A DNA stretch of 9,589 bases, taken from Acetobacteraceae bacterium (GTDB lineage: Bacteria > Pseudomonadota > Alphaproteobacteria > Acetobacterales > Acetobacteraceae). The position numbers and the translations under genes are program-made. A model generated the notes under the pieces. That model was not told the DNA's origin. It saw only the letters and a list, made by a program, of their open reading frames with translations, and searched no databases. Every line of letters starts with the position of its first letter. Position 1 is the stretch's first letter. The DNA is taken from contig CANJSR010000169.1 of NCBI GenBank assembly GCA_947476855.1, positions 1 through 9,589 of the forward strand, read 5' to 3'. Shown one piece after another: positions 6,853 through 9,589 of the stretch.

Positions 6853-7239
6853 ATGGAACACGGCACCTTCTACTGGAACGAGTTGATGACCCACGACGTC
6901 GAGAAGGCAAAGGCCTTCCACGCCGCCACGATCGGCTGGACGTTCGAGGGGATGGAGATGCCCGATATCGGCACCTACTGGATCGCCCAGAAGGATGGAA
7001 AGCCCGTGGGCGGGATCATGGCGATGGTCCCGGACATGCCGTCCGGCACGCCCTCGCACTGGCTCAGCTACCTCGCGGTGGATGACATCGACGCCCGCCT
7101 GGAAAAGGTCGGGCCGGCGGGCGGCCAGGTCTGCCGCCCTGCCTTCGATATTCCCGGGGTGGGCCGGATCGCCATCGTCTCCGACCCCACCGGCGCCGTC
7201 ATCGGCTGGATCACGCCGACAACCGCCCCGATGGAATGA
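6853..7239 (+). CDS. VOC-fold protein (glyoxalase/bleomycin-resistance superfamily)
   Basis: A 128-aa single-domain protein of the vicinal oxygen chelate superfamily. Visible hallmarks: GTFYWNELMTHDVEKAKAF (4-22), the IGWTFEGMEM segment (27-36), a central GKPVGGIMAM (49-58), HWLSYLAVDDIDA (69-81) marking the second beta-alpha-beta-beta-beta half, and RIAIVSDPTGAVIGWITP (105-122). Sequences of this sort are usually annotated as glyoxalase-like or dioxygenase-like with no defined substrate, so no reaction is claimed. The start is ATG 6853 with AGGAG at 6840-6844. The gene is last in the rightward cluster and its stop lies 6 bp from the convergent pal stop; no hairpin terminator is visible in that gap. 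Confidence 0.85.
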   Translation: MEHGTFYWNELMTHDVEKAKAFHAATIGWTFEGMEMPDIGTYWIAQKDGKPVGGIMAMVPDMPSGTPSHWLSYLAVDDIDARLEKVGPAGGQVCRPAFDIPGVGRIAIVSDPTGAVIGWITPTTAPME

Positions 7240-7245
7240 TCCGCG

Positions 7246-7791
7246 CTACTTGACGGATGTGATAGCGTTGCGGTTGCGCGACCAGGATTCGGCGTTGGAC
7301 CCGCTGTCGATCGGGCGGTCCTTGCCGAAGCTGATGGTCTCCATCCGCTCCCGCGCCACGCCCTGCGCCACGATATAGTCGCGGGCGGAGTTGGCGCGCC
7401 GCTGGCCCAGGGCCAGGTTGTATTCGACCGTCCCACGCTCATCGCAGTTGCCGGCGACCCAGACGCTGACCTGCGGGTTCCGCTTCAGCCATTCGGCCTG
7501 CCGGGTCAGGATGCCGCGCGCTTCCTCGTTCACGCGGGACTGGTCGGTGTCGAAATAGATGCGGTCCCCGGCCGAGGCGACCAGATCCTCCTGCGAGCCC
7601 GGGGCCCCGTTGCCGGCACCGCCCGCGCCGCCCATGCCCCCGGCGCCACCAGCACCGCCCGCGCCATAGGCACCCGCCCCGCCGGCGCCAGCCGCTCCGC
7701 CCGTGCCATCGGCGTTGCCGGTCGTCGAGTCGGATGAGCAGGCCGTCAGCAGCGCGGCGGCCGCGAGGCAGGCAATGGTCCAGGTCTTCAT
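7246..7791 (-). CDS. pal: Pal-type peptidoglycan-associated lipoprotein with Gly-rich linker
   Basis: Outer-membrane lipoprotein that binds peptidoglycan through an OmpA-like domain; in the family it works with TolB to tie the outer membrane to the wall. The 181-aa product has a lipoprotein signal with lipobox LLTAC (Cys18), a low-complexity linker about residues 29-65 made almost wholly of Gly and Ala, and an OmpA-like domain 75-181 with RIYFDTDQSRV, the diaminopimelate-binding NCDERGTVEYNLALGQRRA (115-133) and SRNRNA near the end. Start ATG 7791 has AAGGAG at 7798-7803. Unlike the usual tolB-pal-cpoB setting, no tol gene adjoins it: mbfA lies 127 bp upstream and the VOC gene is convergent. 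It may be a second, stand-alone Pal-like lipoprotein rather than the housekeeping one; the gene symbol is by family, not by locus. Confidence 0.85.
   Translation of the reverse strand: MKTWTIACLAAAALLTACSSDSTTGNADGTGGAAGAGGAGAYGAGGAGGAGGMGGAGGAGNGAPGSQEDLVASAGDRIYFDTDQSRVNEEARGILTRQAEWLKRNPQVSVWVAGNCDERGTVEYNLALGQRRANSARDYIVAQGVARERMETISFGKDRPIDSGSNAESWSRNRNAITSVK
7597..7707 (-). repeat. Gly/Ala-rich low-complexity coding repeat inside pal
   Basis: Codons for about residues 29-65 are GGC/GGT/GGG and GCN repeats giving GAGGAG-type tripeptide repeats, with single Tyr, Met, Asn and Pro interruptions. The DNA reads as GCC/CGC-rich repeats on the plus strand, so its length may vary between strains by slippage. 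It likely forms a flexible tether between the lipid anchor and the peptidoglycan-binding domain. Confidence 0.7.
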
Positions 7792-7918
7792 GACGTTCTC
7801 CTTCGGCGCCGGGGCAAGGACAAATCCCCGATTCGCGCGCGAGTCCCTGGTAGCGAAGCCGCTCCGCGTCGCGCAAACGAAACCGGAGAATGATCGCCCC
7901 AGGATCGGCGACGCCCCG

Positions 7919-8875
7919 TCAATGACTGCCGATCAGCACACCCGCGGCGAACACCAGCGCGCCCCCGAAGGCCACCTGCACCGCGGCCGAGAAGGGCGGC
8001 GTGTCCATGTATTTCCAGCGGATCCAGGCGATGATCGCCAGTTCAATCACGACGACGACGATCGCCAGCGCGGTCGCCACCCAGAAATCCGCGATCAGGA
8101 ACGGCAGCGTGTGCCCGACGCCGCCCGCCGTGGTCATCAGCCCGCTGATCACGCCGCGCAGCCACGGCGCGCCGCGTCCGGTCAGGCTGCCATCGTCGGA
8201 CAGCGCCTCCGCGAAGCCCATCGAGATGCCGGCGCCGATCGAGGCCGCCATGCCGACCAGGAACGCCTCCCACGAATTGCCGGTCGCGAAGGCCGCGGCA
8301 AACACCGGGGCCAGCGTCGACACCGACCCGTCCATCAGCCCGACCAGGCCCGGCTGGATGATCCGCAGCACGAAGGACCGATGGGCATGGGCGTCTTCGC
8401 GGGCGCGCACGTTCTCCGGCAGGGCCTCGGAACTCAGCCGTTCGGCGTTCTGCTCGTGCCGGTCCTCGGCCTCAGCGAGGTCGCCCAGCAACTTGCGGAT
8501 CGAAACGTCCTGGCTGCGCGCCGCCGCCCGCCGGTAGAACTGGGCGGTCTCCTCCTCCATACTCTCGGCCAGGTCGCGCACCGCCTTGAGGTTCAGCGGC
8601 ACCATCTGCCAGACCGGCTTGTGGCGCAGGAAGCCGCGGACATCCTGCTTGCGGATCAGGGGGATATGTTCGCCGAACTTCTCCCGGTACAGCTCCAGCA
8701 GCATGCGGCGGTGGTCGTTCTCCTCGGCCGCCATGGCGGAGAAGACGCCCGCGCTGGCGGGATACTCGGCACGCAGCCCCTCGGCGATGTCGAGGTAGAT
8801 ACGGCCGTCTTCTTCCTCATTCGCGATGGCGAGGGCGAGGATTTCACGTTCAGACAATTCGGAGAAGTCGCGCAT
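7919..8875 (-). CDS. mbfA: Membrane-bound ferritin MbfA, erythrin-VIT1 iron exporter
   Basis: Inner-membrane metal exporter made of an N-terminal rubrerythrin/ferritin-like diiron domain and a C-terminal VIT1-type transporter domain; characterised alphaproteobacterial MbfA exports iron and aids survival in acid and peroxide. The 318-aa product has an EEED stretch (20-23), a first E-x-x-H (Glu52-His55 in AAEENDHRRM), SMEEETAQFY (105-114) and a second E-x-x-H (Glu137-His140 in EAEDRHEQNA), covering the expected iron ligands. The VIT1 part runs about 171-318 with GLVGLMDGSVSTLAP (178-190), SMGFAEALS (218-226) and several hydrophobic segments. Start chosen at ATG 8875, giving the family N-terminus MRDFSELSEREILALAIANE; ATG 8893 and TTG 8902 are in frame, but no start has a clear Shine-Dalgarno. 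A palindromic promoter lies just upstream (8910-8955). pal follows after 127 bp. Confidence 0.92.
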   Translation of the reverse strand: MRDFSELSEREILALAIANEEEDGRIYLDIAEGLRAEYPASAGVFSAMAAEENDHRRMLLELYREKFGEHIPLIRKQDVRGFLRHKPVWQMVPLNLKAVRDLAESMEEETAQFYRRAAARSQDVSIRKLLGDLAEAEDRHEQNAERLSSEALPENVRAREDAHAHRSFVLRIIQPGLVGLMDGSVSTLAPVFAAAFATGNSWEAFLVGMAASIGAGISMGFAEALSDDGSLTGRGAPWLRGVISGLMTTAGGVGHTLPFLIADFWVATALAIVVVVIELAIIAWIRWKYMDTPPFSAAVQVAFGGALVFAAGVLIGSH

Positions 8876-8909
8876 CGCCGCAATGTGCGTCATGCGCGCC
8901 AATCGTCAA

Positions 8910-8955
8910 GTGATGATCTGAGTATTGCGAATGCATCGCAAGTTCAGATCATCAC
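8910..8955. promoter_or_regulatory. Composite palindrome over the mbfA promoter, candidate Fur/Irr-type operator
   Basis: Outer arms GTGATGATCTG (8910-8920) and CAGATCATCAC (8945-8955) are perfect 11-bp inverted repeats. Inside them TTGCGA (8925-8930) and TCGCAA (8936-8941) form a second inverted repeat almost on the same dyad. The core TGCGAATGCATCGCA resembles Fur/Mur-type alphaproteobacterial boxes (TGCAAAT-ATTTGCA style). On the minus strand TTGCGA (plus 8936-8941), a 17-bp spacer and GATCAT (plus 8913-8918), each four of six consensus bases, make a plausible mbfA promoter, with transcription from about 8906. The RNA hairpin could also help terminate the aminotransferase transcript, whose stop is 29 bp away, but no U-tract follows it. 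Confidence 0.6.
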
Positions 8956-8984
8956 CCGGACCCCTCATTACGCAACGCGACAGA

Positions 8985-9589
8985 TCAGACGGCGACGCCC
9001 TTCAGCGCCGCATCCACCGCGTCGCCCAGACGTTCGACGATCGCATTGATGTCGGCTTCGTCGACGATATAGGGCGGGGCCACGATCACATGGTCGCCCT
9101 GCTTGCCGTCGATCGTGCCGCCCATCGGATAGGTGGCGACACCGCGGGCGATGCCCTCGGCCTTCACGCGTTCGTTGAGTTTCAGCGCGGGATCGAACAC
9201 CGCCTTGGTCGCGCGGTCGGTGACCAGTTCGATCGCCCAGAACAGGCCCCTGCCCCGAATGTCGCCGACATGCCGGTGGTTGCCGAACCGCTCGGTCAGT
9301 GCCTGTTCCAGCTTCACGCCCATGGCGCGGACATTGTCGACCAGGCGGTCATCACGGATGATCCGCTGCACTTCCAGCGCCGCCGCGCAGGCGACGGGAT
9401 GGGCCTGGTATGTCTGACCGTGCAGGAATCCGCCCGAGCCATTCGCCAACGCCTGTACCACGCGATCGGCGATCAGGATGCCGCCGATCGGCTGATAGCC
9501 ACCGCCCAGGCCCTTGGCGATGACCTGGATGTCGGGGACGATCCCCTCCTGCTCCCACGCATGCATGGTGCCCGACCGGCCCATCCCGC
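8985..9589 (-). CDS. Class III PLP-dependent aminotransferase, C-terminal part
   Basis: Only the last 201 codons are in the window; the N-terminal half lies beyond the right edge, so the internal ATG at 9584 is not a real start (it is the GMGRSGT segment that precedes the active site). Seen: GMGRSGTMHAWEQEGIVPDI, then VIAKGLGGGYQPIGG with the cofactor-binding Lys (codon 9513-9515), HGQTYQAHPVACAAALEV, and GDIRGRGLFWAIELV, all typical of fold-type I, subgroup III aminotransferases of about 430-460 residues. The end, PPYIVDEADINAIVERLGDAV, is also usual for the group. Substrate cannot be named from this half; annotations for relatives vary between omega-amino acid:pyruvate, beta-alanine and unspecified aspartate-family transaminases. 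The gene is on the same strand as mbfA, but the palindrome between them suggests separate transcription units. Confidence 0.93.
   Translation of the reverse strand, partial: GMGRSGTMHAWEQEGIVPDIQVIAKGLGGGYQPIGGILIADRVVQALANGSGGFLHGQTYQAHPVACAAALEVQRIIRDDRLVDNVRAMGVKLEQALTERFGNHRHVGDIRGRGLFWAIELVTDRATKAVFDPALKLNERVKAEGIARGVATYPMGGTIDGKQGDHVIVAPPYIVDEADINAIVERLGDAVDAALKGVAV

Noticed and set aside
7808..7828. Possible hairpin CGGGG/CCCCG between mbfA and pal
   Set aside because: Only five pairs around an 11-nt loop and no T-tract; too weak to call a terminator.
7703..9049. Plus-strand open frame of 448 codons
   Set aside because: Antisense to mbfA and part of pal, through the mbfA promoter palindrome; Arg/His-rich translation.

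Overview
GC-rich proteobacterial DNA with densely packed genes. The class I (DhnA-type) aldolase next to a ThiE of the alphaproteobacterial style, a MbfA-type ferritin/VIT1 iron exporter and a DUF1194 protein together suggest an alphaproteobacterium, perhaps Acetobacteraceae/Rhodospirillales. This is inferred from protein flavour only; no rRNA or other marker is present.

Left part (1-4099, all minus strand): a five-gene, tightly spaced, probably co-transcribed block. In transcription order it holds a 384-aa secreted protein, its 386-aa tandem paralogue (ATGA overlap), two small related secreted/hydrophobic proteins (97 and 100 aa), and a ChrA chromate transporter that runs off the left edge. 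The two large proteins share an unrecognised N-terminal domain with a conserved cysteine pair, then a SHOCT-like helix pair, then a C-terminal DUF2061 domain that is clear in one copy and eroded in the other. This paralogue-pair block attached to chrA is the most unusual content of the window.

Middle spacer (4100-4535): a divergent regulatory region without a convincing gene. It has a good -10 box for the left operon overlapping a perfect inverted repeat, two further palindromes, direct repeats spaced 21 bp apart, and a 29-bp sequence repeated three times head to tail just upstream of the aldolase gene.

Central part (4536-7239, plus strand): class I fructose-bisphosphate aldolase, thiamine-phosphate synthase, a DUF1194 VWA-like protein with an intact MIDAS motif, and a small VOC-fold protein. 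Gaps of 3, 26 and 17 bp suggest one operon joining central carbon metabolism, thiamine biosynthesis and two accessory genes.

Right part (7246-9589, minus strand): a Pal-type OmpA-domain lipoprotein with a long Gly/Ala-rich linker and no tol genes beside it, a MbfA membrane-bound ferritin (iron/manganese export), and the C-terminal part of a class III aminotransferase cut by the window edge. A strong composite palindrome lies between the aminotransferase stop and mbfA; it overlaps a plausible mbfA promoter and is a good candidate for a Fur/Irr-type operator.
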